This document shows, one piece after another, positions 24,251-32,387 of a DNA stretch of 64,000 bases. The translations under genes were made by a program, and so were the position numbers. Origin of the DNA: a virus; the IMG/VR virus record IMGVR_UViG_3300009378_000007, positions 1 to 64,000 of that record; one strand, given 5' to 3'. The notes beneath the pieces are model-generated. The model was not told where the DNA came from. It worked only from the letters and a program-made list of their open reading frames with translations, and did no database searches. Position 1 is the first letter of the stretch; every line of letters starts with the position of its first letter.

Positions 24251-25092
24251 CCCTTTATCTCCTTCAGGTGCTTGCCGATCAATAACAGGTAGTCATCGGC
24301 GGTGGTCAGTATAGAGGCTAGTTGAAGCCTCAAACTCTTAAATTCATTTACAGGTTGGGTTAACATTGGTCCGCTGAGTCGAGACTTATACATCCTTACA
24401 AGGTCTCGCATAACAGCGGGACTAGTGTTGGACAGGTCCGCAATCAGGATGGGCGTCTCCACAGGTCTCCGCATGAGGGTCTGCTCAACTACATGGGATG
24501 CTGGGTAGATGACCGACACCAAGTAAGGACCGGCTCGATCCAGCTTTTTACCAAGGGAACTCATCGTAATGCGGAATTGTTGTAACACTAACAAAGAAAG
24601 ATCATAGTGGTAGTAATCGCCTCCTGGTATTAGAAAAAGATTTGCATGGTCCAAAGCTATTCGGGACATTTCGTCGCTAGTAGTGGATGCCTGTACTGCT
24701 TCGACAAGAGCCTGTAACCGCACCTGGGCAGGCTGGCCCTCTATTACTTTACGGGCGGCCAGGACATAAGTGTACATGGCGTACCCTGCAGGCTCGGAAT
24801 CATAAGCCTTTAAGTAACTCCATACGTGATGATTTGGCGGCGAGTAACCTTGGTCTTCCATGCTGGGCGGTGGTTCGTACTCAGGGCTTGCCTCTCCTTC
24901 CATGGCTTCTTCTGGCCAAGCCCCAGGAGTCCCGGCTCCACCTTGGCCACCTCCAATAGGAGCCGTTTGGGGAGGATGGTCGGGAGGGGCCATCACGGGA
25001 ACTGTCCGTCTCATGTCCACAGCAGACATACAGGCCACCACCACGAACATCATTACCATCAAAATTACACCAACTTTCCACCAGGTAGTCAT
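24247..25092 (-). CDS. Putative lipoprotein or membrane-anchored protein
   Basis: 281 residues. The N-terminus has a hydrophobic segment ending VVVACMSAV (about 17-25), a good lipobox (VVAC), followed by a Pro/Gly-rich linker (about 30-80) and a helical domain. No enzyme motif was seen. A phage lipoprotein could act in superinfection exclusion or lysis. GAGAGG precedes the ATG. Confidence 0.55.
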   Translation of the reverse strand: MTTWWKVGVILMVMMFVVVACMSAVDMRRTVPVMAPPDHPPQTAPIGGGQGGAGTPGAWPEEAMEGEASPEYEPPPSMEDQGYSPPNHHVWSYLKAYDSEPAGYAMYTYVLAARKVIEGQPAQVRLQALVEAVQASTTSDEMSRIALDHANLFLIPGGDYYHYDLSLLVLQQFRITMSSLGKKLDRAGPYLVSVIYPASHVVEQTLMRRPVETPILIADLSNTSPAVMRDLVRMYKSRLSGPMLTQPVNEFKSLRLQLASILTTADDYLLLIGKHLKEIKG

Positions 25093-25117
25093 GGCAACCT
25101 CTCAATGAACAGTTATG

Positions 25118-25312
25118 TTAATGTGGGTTATCTTTGTCATATTGGTTCCAGTAATGGTTTATGGCCCAAGCCAGGGCTACGGCAATCAGGGTTACAACAA
25201 CCCCCACCTCTGTAATAGGTGTTTCAGGCACTAACCAATGGAAGGCGCTGAGTAAGATTGACCCTATCACCAGGGTCAGGACAGTGGTCCTCATGGTAGT
25301 TTGGGTGGACAC
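25118..25312 (-). CDS. Small two-helix membrane protein
   Basis: 64 residues. Helices at about 9-27 (RTTVLTLVIGSILLSAFHWL) and 34-52 (EVGVVVTLIAVALAWAIN). GTG start at 25312, or ATG six codons later. Unknown, possibly a holin or antiholin type. Confidence 0.5.
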   Translation of the reverse strand: MSTQTTMRTTVLTLVIGSILLSAFHWLVPETPITEVGVVVTLIAVALAWAINHYWNQYDKDNPH

Positions 25313-25433
25313 TGTTCAAGAGCCAGGTTCCTAAGATGGGCACCCCTTAGGTCTTTGGCCACCAACACCCACAAAGGGCTGTAAAGCATTATATCACAAA
25401 CAAAGCCCGTGGAATCTGGTTCCGGGGCATGTC

Positions 25434-25511
25434 CTACCTGTTTATCAGGGTCTTGCCCGCGCCTTCACGGAATTCACGGTTCAGGTACTGGATAAATTCA
25501 GTAATGGTCAT
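25434..25511 (-). CDS. Tiny coupled reading frame
   Basis: 25 residues, MTITEFIQYLNREFREGAGK onward, starting in an ATGA overlap with the preceding small gene. Real expression is uncertain. The 25313-25433 stretch after it holds no gene I can support. Confidence 0.35.
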   Translation of the reverse strand: MTITEFIQYLNREFREGAGKTLINR

Positions 25512-25663
25512 ATCGTGTAGTCCTTGTAAGTGTCGTCAAAGTCGTCAAAGTATTGGAACCGCCCACACCGCAAACATTGACGGTCGGCTGGTTCTGGGCC
25601 TACTTGATACTGGTACTTCCATTCGTGCCACCCAATCCAACAGAAAAATCGGTTTATATTCAT
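25508..25663 (-). CDS. Small zinc-ribbon-like protein
   Basis: 51 residues, MNINRFFCWIGWHEWKY then QCLRCGRFQYFDDF. AAGGAGGA lies just upstream and a TGTAAATA element precedes that, so the signals are strong for so small a gene. Cys8, His13 and the CxxC pair could form one zinc site. Similar short Cys/His proteins are common in phages; function unknown. Confidence 0.65.
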   Translation of the reverse strand: MNINRFFCWIGWHEWKYQYQVGPEPADRQCLRCGRFQYFDDFDDTYKDYTI

Positions 25664-25681
25664 TTGGTCCTCCTTCAGCTA

Positions 25682-25689
25682 TATTTACA
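25682..25689 (-). promoter_or_regulatory. TGTAAATA element (putative late promoter)
   Basis: Perfect copy, 18 bases upstream of the start at 25663, with a strong ribosome site directly between. Confidence 0.65.
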
Positions 25690-25708
25690 AGAGCCAGGAG
25701 TATGGTGC

Positions 25709-26335
25709 CTAGCGAGCTTTGGCTTGGGCTACATGTATGTGACGGATGAGATCAATTTGACCTTGCAGAACAAACATGATGTTCTCGTAGGCTGCTTCTT
25801 GAGAAGGGTAGGCTTTGTGTGCTTGTCTTAGCATTGGAAGCACCCACCTCTCCACTTCCCGGAGGTACCTCTGTTGCTTATTGACGGTAAACACATGTTG
25901 CATAGACTGGACGTTGTGCATACGATCCACGCCTTTAACCACAGAGGACACACAATTGGTGCCTAGCCTCCTGTAATACTCTCGCCTAGCTTTGTCCGTC
26001 CATCGACCCTGTTTGGTAAGGACATCCACACATTCTCGAATGAAGGGTCCGAACCTGGCTTCCAGCGCATCCAAGGTTGTGTAGTGGTCTTCAACAACAT
26101 CATGTAGGAACGCCACAATCAAGCAGTTTTCCAGGTTCTCCCCAAGAGGTAAGGTTCTTATATAGTGAGCAATCTCTAGCTGATGGCTGAACTCTGGAGT
26201 GTGGCCGTCCTTGCGTGTACCTGTGTGGAAGGATAGCCCACACTCCAGAGCCTCAAGGGCACGGGTGAATGTTTGGCCGCGAAGCCATTCCTGAAGACTA
26301 ATCTTGATCTTATCAAATTTGCCGCTTCTGCTCAT
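25709..26335 (-). CDS. RelA/SpoT-type HD hydrolase (small alarmone hydrolase-like)
   Basis: 208 residues. The HD signature is present: a His in TPEFSHQLEIAHYIR (about 46-60) and FLHDVVEDHYTT (about 76-87), matching the hydrolase half of RSH enzymes and MESH1-like proteins. No synthetase domain follows. Expected reaction: removal of pyrophosphate from (p)ppGpp, which would dampen the stringent response. Another HD phosphohydrolase specificity cannot be excluded. AGAGGGG precedes the ATG. Confidence 0.7.
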   Translation of the reverse strand: MSRSGKFDKIKISLQEWLRGQTFTRALEALECGLSFHTGTRKDGHTPEFSHQLEIAHYIRTLPLGENLENCLIVAFLHDVVEDHYTTLDALEARFGPFIRECVDVLTKQGRWTDKARREYYRRLGTNCVSSVVKGVDRMHNVQSMQHVFTVNKQQRYLREVERWVLPMLRQAHKAYPSQEAAYENIMFVLQGQIDLIRHIHVAQAKAR

Positions 26336-26443
26336 CCCCTCTTCCCTTTAGTGTTGGTGGTCATTGACCAAAATTAGCCTCTTAGCCAGTAGGAGGAGGC
26401 AGGCTAAGTCCGAGCACACAAATAGGTCTGATGGCTTTATACC

Positions 26444-26451
26444 TATTTACA
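26444..26451 (-). promoter_or_regulatory. TGTAAATA element (putative late promoter)
   Basis: Perfect copy spanning the stop of the 26447 gene, about 110 bases before the HD-gene start. The 26336-26443 spacer holds no other feature I can support. Confidence 0.6.
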
Positions 26452-27403
26452 AGTCAATCCTTACCTTGTGGATGACATGACGGTCCTTGATTTCAGTAGG
26501 TCCCACCCAGCAAGCCTTTACATCAATCACCTCACCTTGTCGTTTACCCCACCTAGGACTACGAAGTACACGTTTATGACGACGCCTTGGGTGAGGGGCA
26601 ATTGTCCGTTGTTTTGACGGGGTGTCAGGGTTCTGATCTTTCTGTTGACCCAAACCTAACGTGTGTACTTCTGGTAGGGTAAGGCTGCGGAAGACCTTCT
26701 TTTGCCCGAATTTCGCAGCGGGTCTACGTCGATAGGACAACGGCTTAGCACTAACCTCTGACTCCACAATAAAACGCCTCATATCTCCGATCCTAGCAAT
26801 AGTCCCCATTGTCTTTACTATCGAACTTTTGACAGACCACACACTATCAGGATCCATATGATCCACCGTTCCATCTGCGTTGTAAAAAGTAGGGCGGTCG
26901 AGAGCTTTAGCCGTGGTACCCTTGGCCCCTATAACGTACTCTGATAGGTATAGTACATTTATACTAACTTCGTCCTCTTTTAGATTCAAACTTGTAAGTA
27001 CCTTTGATAGGGTCAGATAATAGATTGTGAGGCCCTGTTGACGGAAAGGTAAGCCATCGTCTTGCATGGGACCTATCTCTATATGAAGCCTGGTGGTGTT
27101 GAAGCCTTTGGCATCTACTTCGGTATCACGTAAGAGTACCAACGGCTTGTTGTCCACATCGAACTGTACACCTGTAACTGGGAAGGGTAGTACTACTTCT
27201 TCTAACATCTGTTGGGTGTTCTCATCAAACTTCCCAGGGAAGGTGGAGTCAACGTCAAACAAGGCGCACTGTCTCAATGTGTTACCTAGGTCCAGGTCTA
27301 CATCACGCTCTTGTTTCTTCAAAAGCTTACCGAACTTTAATTGTGTACTACATAAGAGATCAAACAGCAGGATTCGGTCTTTGTCTTTGTTGTTCTTGTT
27401 CAT
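26447..27403 (-). CDS. Hypothetical protein with basic C-terminal HxRR motif
   Basis: 318 residues from the ATG four bases after GGAGGG. The body is mixed alpha/beta without a known motif. The C-terminus, HPRRRHKRVLRSPRWG then VIDVKACWVGP, resembles a basic motif found in several unrelated phage hypothetical proteins. It is the first gene after a strong sigma-70-like promoter, so it is probably early. Confidence 0.6.
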   Translation of the reverse strand: MNKNNKDKDRILLFDLLCSTQLKFGKLLKKQERDVDLDLGNTLRQCALFDVDSTFPGKFDENTQQMLEEVVLPFPVTGVQFDVDNKPLVLLRDTEVDAKGFNTTRLHIEIGPMQDDGLPFRQQGLTIYYLTLSKVLTSLNLKEDEVSINVLYLSEYVIGAKGTTAKALDRPTFYNADGTVDHMDPDSVWSVKSSIVKTMGTIARIGDMRRFIVESEVSAKPLSYRRRPAAKFGQKKVFRSLTLPEVHTLGLGQQKDQNPDTPSKQRTIAPHPRRRHKRVLRSPRWGKRQGEVIDVKACWVGPTEIKDRHVIHKVRIDL

Positions 27404-27467
27404 ATTACCCTCCATCGGGTTTGGTTAGTTCTGTGTAGAGCGCGCCCAATACGCACCCTATACTTAT

Positions 27468-27496
27468 AGTATACCACATCTGAATGGATTTGTCAA
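27468..27496 (-). promoter_or_regulatory. Strong sigma-70-type promoter
   Basis: Reading the minus strand: TTGACA, a 17-base spacer, then TATACT with an extended TGG before it. Both boxes are near consensus. It sits after a terminator and drives the 26447-27403 gene and probably those below. Likely used by host polymerase early in infection. Confidence 0.85.
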
Positions 27497-27507
27497 GCAT
27501 CTGGACG

Positions 27508-27533
27508 CAAAAGTGGGGACCGCAAAGGTCCCC
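27508..27533 (-). terminator. Rho-independent terminator
   Basis: Minus strand: GGGGACC, loop TTTGC, GGTCCCC, then ACTTTTG. It ends the transcript of the 27571 gene just before the next promoter. Confidence 0.75.
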
Positions 27534-27570
27534 AAGAATAGTCGAACCATCAGGGGTAGAAAGCAAGGAG

Positions 27571-27966
27571 TCAGAACCGTCCCACCATCTTACCAAGGGT
27601 GTAGGCGGCCTCCACGGCTGCCTCACCCAGGCGAGTAACTACCAATCGTTCGAGCTTAGTTTCCATTGGCTCTGGAATCCAAGGGATGTTAGGGTCTATG
27701 GTCTTATACAAGACCCACAGACAGTCCACAACGAACTCTCTCTTGGCTTGTCCTTCCAGTTCTTTGAAAGTGGTGGCCACATCCATCAATTCAGGGACCA
27801 ACTTCCCCAAGATGCCTGCCACATCCTTCCACTCCAACCCTTGGTCCAGGTCAGCCTTCCGACCAATCTCCTTGACTAAGGTCAGATTGTTTTGGACCAA
27901 CGCAGCTTGTAACAGGTCATCCTGAAGGTCGCCAACGGTTTCATAAATTGCATTCAACGCACTCAT
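27571..27966 (-). CDS. Hypothetical helical protein
   Basis: 131 residues, nearly all helix (VGDLQDDLLQAALVQNNLTL; LVVTRLGEAAVEAAYTLGKM). GAGAGGA upstream. Last gene before the terminator. No family recognised. The 27967-28074 spacer contains no gene I can support. Confidence 0.6.
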   Translation of the reverse strand: MSALNAIYETVGDLQDDLLQAALVQNNLTLVKEIGRKADLDQGLEWKDVAGILGKLVPELMDVATTFKELEGQAKREFVVDCLWVLYKTIDPNIPWIPEPMETKLERLVVTRLGEAAVEAAYTLGKMVGRF

Positions 27967-28074
27967 CTACTCTTTCCTCTCTTGTTGTTGTGGGTGGGAA
28001 AGTCTTACATTGTTCAGCCATACGGATACTACCTTTACTACCCTTGAGCAAGGCTACTAATTGTAGACACTGTG

Positions 28075-28260
28075 CTACCGTTTTATCCTAACCTTGAAAG
28101 CGAACACGCCAGGCCACGTTAGGATTATCAGGAGGCACATGGCTAGGTTCTCAATCCTATGTTTGAGCCCGTCGTACAGAAGTAGGTCAGATACATAGGA
28201 GGTACCAAAAGCTGTACCTAGACCCAGCATAAGGTACACGATATAAAAGATTGTGATCAT
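28075..28260 (-). CDS. Small two-helix membrane protein
   Basis: 61 residues: MITIFYIVYLMLGLGTAFGT and ENLAMCLLIILTWPGVFAFK form two membrane helices with a short polar loop. Starts in overlap with the hpt stop. Unknown. Confidence 0.55.
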   Translation of the reverse strand: MITIFYIVYLMLGLGTAFGTSYVSDLLLYDGLKHRIENLAMCLLIILTWPGVFAFKVRIKR

Positions 28261-28764
28261 TTAACTCTCCAACACTCCGATGTGAGGAAGCCCTCTATAC
28301 CGGCCATTATGATCCAAGCCGTAACCAACCACAAACTCATCTGGACATTGGAACCCATACAGACGATCACAACGTTCCGCCTTGAACTTGTCCAGCAACA
28401 CACAGTTGAGGACCTCGCGGGCACCCTTCTTTCGGAGATGATCGTTCAACCACCGAAGGGTCTGACCTGTATCGAGAATATCTTCGACTACCACCACACT
28501 TTTACCTTGTAGGTCTCCGCAATCTTGAACCAGCTTGAGCTCTCGGCTTTCAGTCCCTTGGTAACTCTGCACCTGGATAAACCCCAGGGTTGGCTTCGCA
28601 ACGCGGCGATCGAGGGCCCGCATCAAGTCGGCGGTAAACATGTAGGCGCCCTGAAGGACACACAGGACATGGAAAGAATGCCCGAGCCGGTCCACCACTC
28701 TTTCCGCTAGCTCGTCAACTTGTTCGGCAATTTGTTGCTCTGTATACAGGATCTTGATTTTCAT
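28261..28764 (-). CDS. hpt: Hypoxanthine (purine) phosphoribosyltransferase
   Basis: 167 residues from MKIKILYTEQ (ATGA overlap). VLCVLQGAYMFTADLMRAL and the PRPP loop SVVVVEDILDTGQTLRWL (about 91-108) identify a type I phosphoribosyltransferase of the Hpt family, and DEFVVGYGLDHNGRYRGLPH is the purine-binding end. It salvages hypoxanthine or guanine. Normal length. Confidence 0.92.
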   Translation of the reverse strand: MKIKILYTEQQIAEQVDELAERVVDRLGHSFHVLCVLQGAYMFTADLMRALDRRVAKPTLGFIQVQSYQGTESRELKLVQDCGDLQGKSVVVVEDILDTGQTLRWLNDHLRKKGAREVLNCVLLDKFKAERCDRLYGFQCPDEFVVGYGLDHNGRYRGLPHIGVLES

Positions 28765-28973
28765 TCTGCCCTCCACAAAACCGTTCCGTCTACGGTCTCA
28801 ACCCTTAGGGTCCCCGGATTGAGTTTGGCACTGTCTGCTGCCACCTGTTTAAGGGTTTTACCTTTAGGTAGCCCTGGGTATTCGGCTGGATAGAATCCAT
28901 CTACGCGAAAGGCCCCGTAATCAGGAACCGATGGTTCTTCCGTTTGCGGTAAGGTCTTGATGGTCATGATCAC
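28761..28973 (-). CDS. Small hypothetical protein
   Basis: 68-70 residues, GTG at 28973 or ATG at 28967. Contains GFYPAEYPGLPKGKTLKQVA. Overlaps both neighbours. Unknown. Confidence 0.55.
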   Translation of the reverse strand: MIMTIKTLPQTEEPSVPDYGAFRVDGFYPAEYPGLPKGKTLKQVAADSAKLNPGTLRVETVDGTVLWRAE

Positions 28974-29326
28974 ACCATTTCAATAGGAGGGAGTGGGATT
29001 GGTTGGTCATGCGGTCGCCATAAGTGAAGGCAATTGGCATGGTAGTTAATGTGCTTGGCTGGAGGTACGTGTAACTGAAATGCCACCTCGTCCGGGTGAA
29101 AGAACATACGTTTGATAAACTCCATTTCCTTCCAAAGAGGAATCCTGGATTTATGACTGATAGAAACGTGGTCCCAACCATCGGATGACGTTGCAATCAC
29201 TCTTAGGTGTCCGGACACAGGAGACTTTACTTTAAAGGCGGCACCTTGTGTTGGTGGGTCTTCATTTAGGTCTGGACGGAGCGGGACCCTAACCCTAGGA
29301 GCCGGGATGTCAACCAGCTTTTTCAT
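28970..29326 (-). CDS. Conserved phage protein, DUF7694-like
   Basis: 118 residues. WDHVSISHKSRIPLWKEMEF then KRMFFHPDEVAFQLHVPP and NCLHLWRP match a conserved phage family seen in many genomes, with no assigned function. AAAGGA precedes the ATG. Confidence 0.65.
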   Translation of the reverse strand: MKKLVDIPAPRVRVPLRPDLNEDPPTQGAAFKVKSPVSGHLRVIATSSDGWDHVSISHKSRIPLWKEMEFIKRMFFHPDEVAFQLHVPPAKHINYHANCLHLWRPHDQPIPLPPIEMV

Positions 29327-29328
29327 TC

Positions 29329-29775
29329 TTATCCTTTCAATATATCCATGGCAGCAAAAAACCGTTCTGCCGTCAGGTCTGTGTGAAAGGTCACAATAGA
29401 CCCCGGTGGTTGGTCCTTCAAAAGACCGAGGGCATCAAAGCCATGTCCATCCTTATTGGATTGGTAAATCGGACGTAAAGCGTACCCCTGTTGTGTTGGT
29501 ACTGTTACCACTGCGTAGTGATAAGTGGTACTATTTTCAAGTACCTCATACCGACGCATCCATACATCGAGAGCATGTTCCATCACACAAATGATACCGG
29601 CTTTGGAACTGTAAGCCTCAATGAAATGGCGGATGAACGTTTCCTCAGTGGTCGTCATCTTCATTGTACGGGCGTCAAGCAGGTTGTTCTTGTTCGTCAG
29701 TTCGGGGGGATAACCGTCCTCCGTTGCCAACCGAACCACTTCATCCAACAGTTGCTGCATTTGCTCGTCTGTCAT
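29329..29775 (-). CDS. Hypothetical protein
   Basis: 148 residues, helical first half, then GSIVTFHTDLTAERFFAAMD. GGAG upstream. No family recognised. Confidence 0.6.
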   Translation of the reverse strand: MTDEQMQQLLDEVVRLATEDGYPPELTNKNNLLDARTMKMTTTEETFIRHFIEAYSSKAGIICVMEHALDVWMRRYEVLENSTTYHYAVVTVPTQQGYALRPIYQSNKDGHGFDALGLLKDQPPGSIVTFHTDLTAERFFAAMDILKG

Positions 29776-29984
29776 AACGTCTCCAAAACCCAGAGTTCAT
29801 ACCGCCAAACAGGTTGGTTGTTTTTCATTAAAACCACTACCAACAATTGGTTGTCAGCAGATAGGGTTCTTGTGTATTGTCCCGTTTGTAAGATACCCTT
29901 CAAGTTTCGTATTCCTTGTACAATGGAAGGTGAAGCAGTGGTAACTTGGGATCGGTACCAGTTTTCTAACTCCGAGGCACTCAT
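29772..29984 (-). CDS. Small hypothetical protein
   Basis: 70 residues, MSASELENWYRSQVTTASPS onward, strand-rich end. Four-base overlaps on both sides. Unknown. Confidence 0.6.
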   Translation of the reverse strand: MSASELENWYRSQVTTASPSIVQGIRNLKGILQTGQYTRTLSADNQLLVVVLMKNNQPVWRYELWVLETL

Positions 29985-30613
29985 GACGCTGTTAACAGGT
30001 CCCAGTTTTCTTTTGGGCGGACAGCTTCAGAACCGTCCGCACAGAGTGGGCACATATGGGGAGGCCAAATCTGGAGTTGTTTATCAAGTAAGGACACGAT
30101 AGGTAGGCCATTAATATGTCGGTGACCACTTCGGTTGAGTATAACTGCTACCATCGTTACCTTGGCTCCTTGTACCTTGATAGCCTGGATGGTCTTCCGT
30201 GTGGTGTCACCGGTGGTTAATACATCCTCGACTACCAACACTTGTTGGCCCGGTTCCAAGGTAAACCTCTTAAGGACCATTTGCTTCTCGCCGTCATCAT
30301 CCCTCATGGGTTCGGTAAAGCCTGTATACACGTCTCCACCAATAGACCCTCCCAGGATTAAAGCCATTTGGTGGGCTAACGTTACTGCTCCCATGGCAGA
30401 CCCGATTACCCAATGAAAGTCATGGGAGGCCATAAGGTCCTTCCAGTGGAGACAAACATCCAAAACCAAGGTCGGGTGTTTGATTACCTGGCTGGCGTTG
30501 AAGAAGCCATCACTGTGGTTGCCAGATGTAAGCAGGGCGTGAGGCCCATTGCCGTCATGGATCCAGAGGGCGCCTCCAGCCCCTAGTTCTTGTTCCCAAT
30601 CAATGTCGTTCAT
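29981..30613 (-). CDS. pyrE: Orotate phosphoribosyltransferase (second PyrE)
   Basis: 210 residues. LLTSGNHSDGFFNASQVIKH is the PyrE orotate segment and QQVLVVEDVLTTGDTTRKTI (about 123-142) is a full PRPP loop. A CPLC pair near the C-terminus is extra. It makes OMP for PyrF. It follows a TGTAAATA element and an AGGGAGG site. Two divergent PyrE copies in one phage are unusual. Confidence 0.88.
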   Translation of the reverse strand: MNDIDWEQELGAGGALWIHDGNGPHALLTSGNHSDGFFNASQVIKHPTLVLDVCLHWKDLMASHDFHWVIGSAMGAVTLAHQMALILGGSIGGDVYTGFTEPMRDDDGEKQMVLKRFTLEPGQQVLVVEDVLTTGDTTRKTIQAIKVQGAKVTMVAVILNRSGHRHINGLPIVSLLDKQLQIWPPHMCPLCADGSEAVRPKENWDLLTAS

Positions 30614-30637
30614 TTTGTTTACCTCCCTATTGAAGTC

Positions 30638-30645
30638 TATTTACA
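30638..30645 (-). promoter_or_regulatory. TGTAAATA element (putative late promoter)
   Basis: Perfect copy, 24 bases upstream of the pyrE start at 30613 and separated from it only by a ribosome site. Confidence 0.7.
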
Positions 30646-30688
30646 TACTAATTTAATAGATAACCTTTTTATACACGGGAGAAATAGG

Positions 30689-31888
30689 ATGCGCGGTGTT
30701 AAGTATACTACAGAAACCTACAAAAAGGCGATCAAACAGCTACCACATGGAAATAAAATTAAAGTCCTCGGATCCTACGTCAAAGGAAGAATTAAAATCC
30801 TACACCAATGCCTTGAGTGTAACCATAAATGGTACACCAAACCAGGCGTTATTTTAAGAGGTGCTGGTTGTCCTGCTTGCAACACACGAAATCGAACATG
30901 GACCCACGAGGACTACTTGGAACAGTTAAAAGCTAAGCACCAAGGTTACTTAATTTGCTTGGAACAATACCGAGGAGCCAATCATTTTATATTACACCGA
31001 TGCCTTAGGTGTAGTACCGATTGGGAGACTTCTCCCTACCGAGCACTGAGAGCTACCAATTGTCCCATTTGTGCGGACCGTCATCGTGGAACCAAGGTAC
31101 CATTAACTACCTACGAGAAAAAGCTAAGAAGGATCCATGGATCAACTATCCAAGTGTTAGAGTATAATCCGGGTTCTCGACAAAAATCTCGGTACAAATG
31201 CCATCTATGTCATCACCGATGGGCGGCATCAACTCAATCAGTAACTTCTGGATGTGGTTGCCCCTCATGTGCCCAATCACGGAAAAGAAAACACCCCCAA
31301 CAATACCTACGGGAAGTAAGACACATGCATGGTAATACGATTAAAGTTCTCGAAAAATATGTTGGGGCGAACTCAGCCATCCGACACCAATGTGTTAAAA
31401 ACCACACATGGAAAGCTGAACCAAGCATGGTTATTCGTGGTTCAGGGTGCCCGGTATGTGCACGACAAAAGGCTTTCCAACCTAAGGATTTTAAACTCGG
31501 AGACCGCTTTGTGCAAGTCCAAGGGTATGAACCACAAGCCATCCTTTGGATTTTGGCCAATACAGAAATACCTGCCGAAAATATAAAAACGAGCGCCAAT
31601 GATAATCTACCTGTGGTTCCCTACCATTTGGGTGGACGTAATAGGAAATACTATCCAGACCTTTGGATTCCTATACGTAACATATTAGTGGAAGTCAAAT
31701 CCTTATGGACCTTCTGTGGTAGAAGGTCCAGATTGGAAATGACTCAAGCCAAAGCGAAAGCCTGCTTAAAAGCTGGATTCCGATTTAAACTCCTTGTGAT
31801 GGACCCTGCTGGTAGCCGACTCCCGTTACCACATAACTGGTACCACATGGAACCTAAACGTGTCCGGGATATACTGCACAACTGTTAG
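30689..31888 (+). CDS. Zinc-ribbon-repeat homing-endonuclease-like protein (PD-(D/E)xK/VSR-type end)
   Basis: 399 residues from the ATG after GGGAGAAATAGG. Four similar modules each end in a Cys pair and a GCPxC or NCPIC pair (ECNHKW/GCPACN, RCSTDW/NCPICA, LCHHRW/GCPSCA, VKNHTW/GCPVCA). The C-terminal domain has YYPDLWIPIRNILVEVKSLW, a nuclease D...ExK core. This matches free-standing phage homing endonucleases with DNA-binding treble-clef repeats. It is the only + gene for tens of kilobases, is visibly more AT-rich and overlaps queD antisense by 35 bases, all signs of recent insertion. Confidence 0.8.
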   Translation: MRGVKYTTETYKKAIKQLPHGNKIKVLGSYVKGRIKILHQCLECNHKWYTKPGVILRGAGCPACNTRNRTWTHEDYLEQLKAKHQGYLICLEQYRGANHFILHRCLRCSTDWETSPYRALRATNCPICADRHRGTKVPLTTYEKKLRRIHGSTIQVLEYNPGSRQKSRYKCHLCHHRWAASTQSVTSGCGCPSCAQSRKRKHPQQYLREVRHMHGNTIKVLEKYVGANSAIRHQCVKNHTWKAEPSMVIRGSGCPVCARQKAFQPKDFKLGDRFVQVQGYEPQAILWILANTEIPAENIKTSANDNLPVVPYHLGGRNRKYYPDLWIPIRNILVEVKSLWTFCGRRSRLEMTQAKAKACLKAGFRFKLLVMDPAGSRLPLPHNWYHMEPKRVRDILHNC

Positions 31889-32387
31889 GTGTTTCATACA
31901 CCCGCACTTGGTGTAGGATATCCTTTCCAAATTTCTTTTGAACCTCTTCTTTGAGACGTTGGTACCAGTGTTGTGCCAAGACCTCTGCGGTTGGAATGCC
32001 CTGTACCACATAAATCTTGGTACCTTGGAGAGTCTCAACGTCACTTTCTTGCGAATTCCAATACCCCTTCTCATCACACGCTTTCTGTATGGCAGAGACG
32101 TGTCGGCCAAAGTCATGGATGAATACCGGACAAAGCTGCTGATCTTGGATGGACAGAATAAAACCATGATCACACCCTACATCAATAATATCCATCATGC
32201 AGGTCTTCAAGAACCCAAAATCCACCACCATGTCCGTTTGTTCCCCTTCCAAGTAAAGGAACCCTTTACACACGGCTTCGACGGTATAACGATGACCGTG
32301 AATGTTACGGCACTTGGACCCATGTGTTTGGACACGATGACCCGCATCAATTTCAATTTTTCGTGTAATCGTGAAGGTGTTACCCAT
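31854..32387 (-). CDS. queD: QueD-type 6-carboxy-tetrahydropterin synthase
   Basis: 177 residues from MGNTFTITRK, with TTGGAGGA upstream. IDAGHRVQTHGSKCRNIHGH (about 13-32) has the zinc histidines and catalytic Cys, MVVDFGFLK and a GCDHGFILS segment follow, and VYETPNSCAVY is the usual end. It contains an insertion relative to ordinary QueD (about residues 80-115). QueD makes the precursor of 7-cyano-7-deazaguanine used for queuosine or DNA deazaguanine modification. Confidence 0.85.
   Translation of the reverse strand: MGNTFTITRKIEIDAGHRVQTHGSKCRNIHGHRYTVEAVCKGFLYLEGEQTDMVVDFGFLKTCMMDIIDVGCDHGFILSIQDQQLCPVFIHDFGRHVSAIQKACDEKGYWNSQESDVETLQGTKIYVVQGIPTAEVLAQHWYQRLKEEVQKKFGKDILHQVRVYETPNSCAVYPGHV

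Noticed and set aside
26336-26443. Possible terminator hairpin with TTAGCC / GGCTAA
   Set aside because: The stem encloses a long loop and is not followed by a clean T-run.
27967-28074. A 26-codon minus-strand frame starting MAEQCKTFPP
   Set aside because: It overlaps the start of the next gene and lacks a ribosome site or protein-like length.
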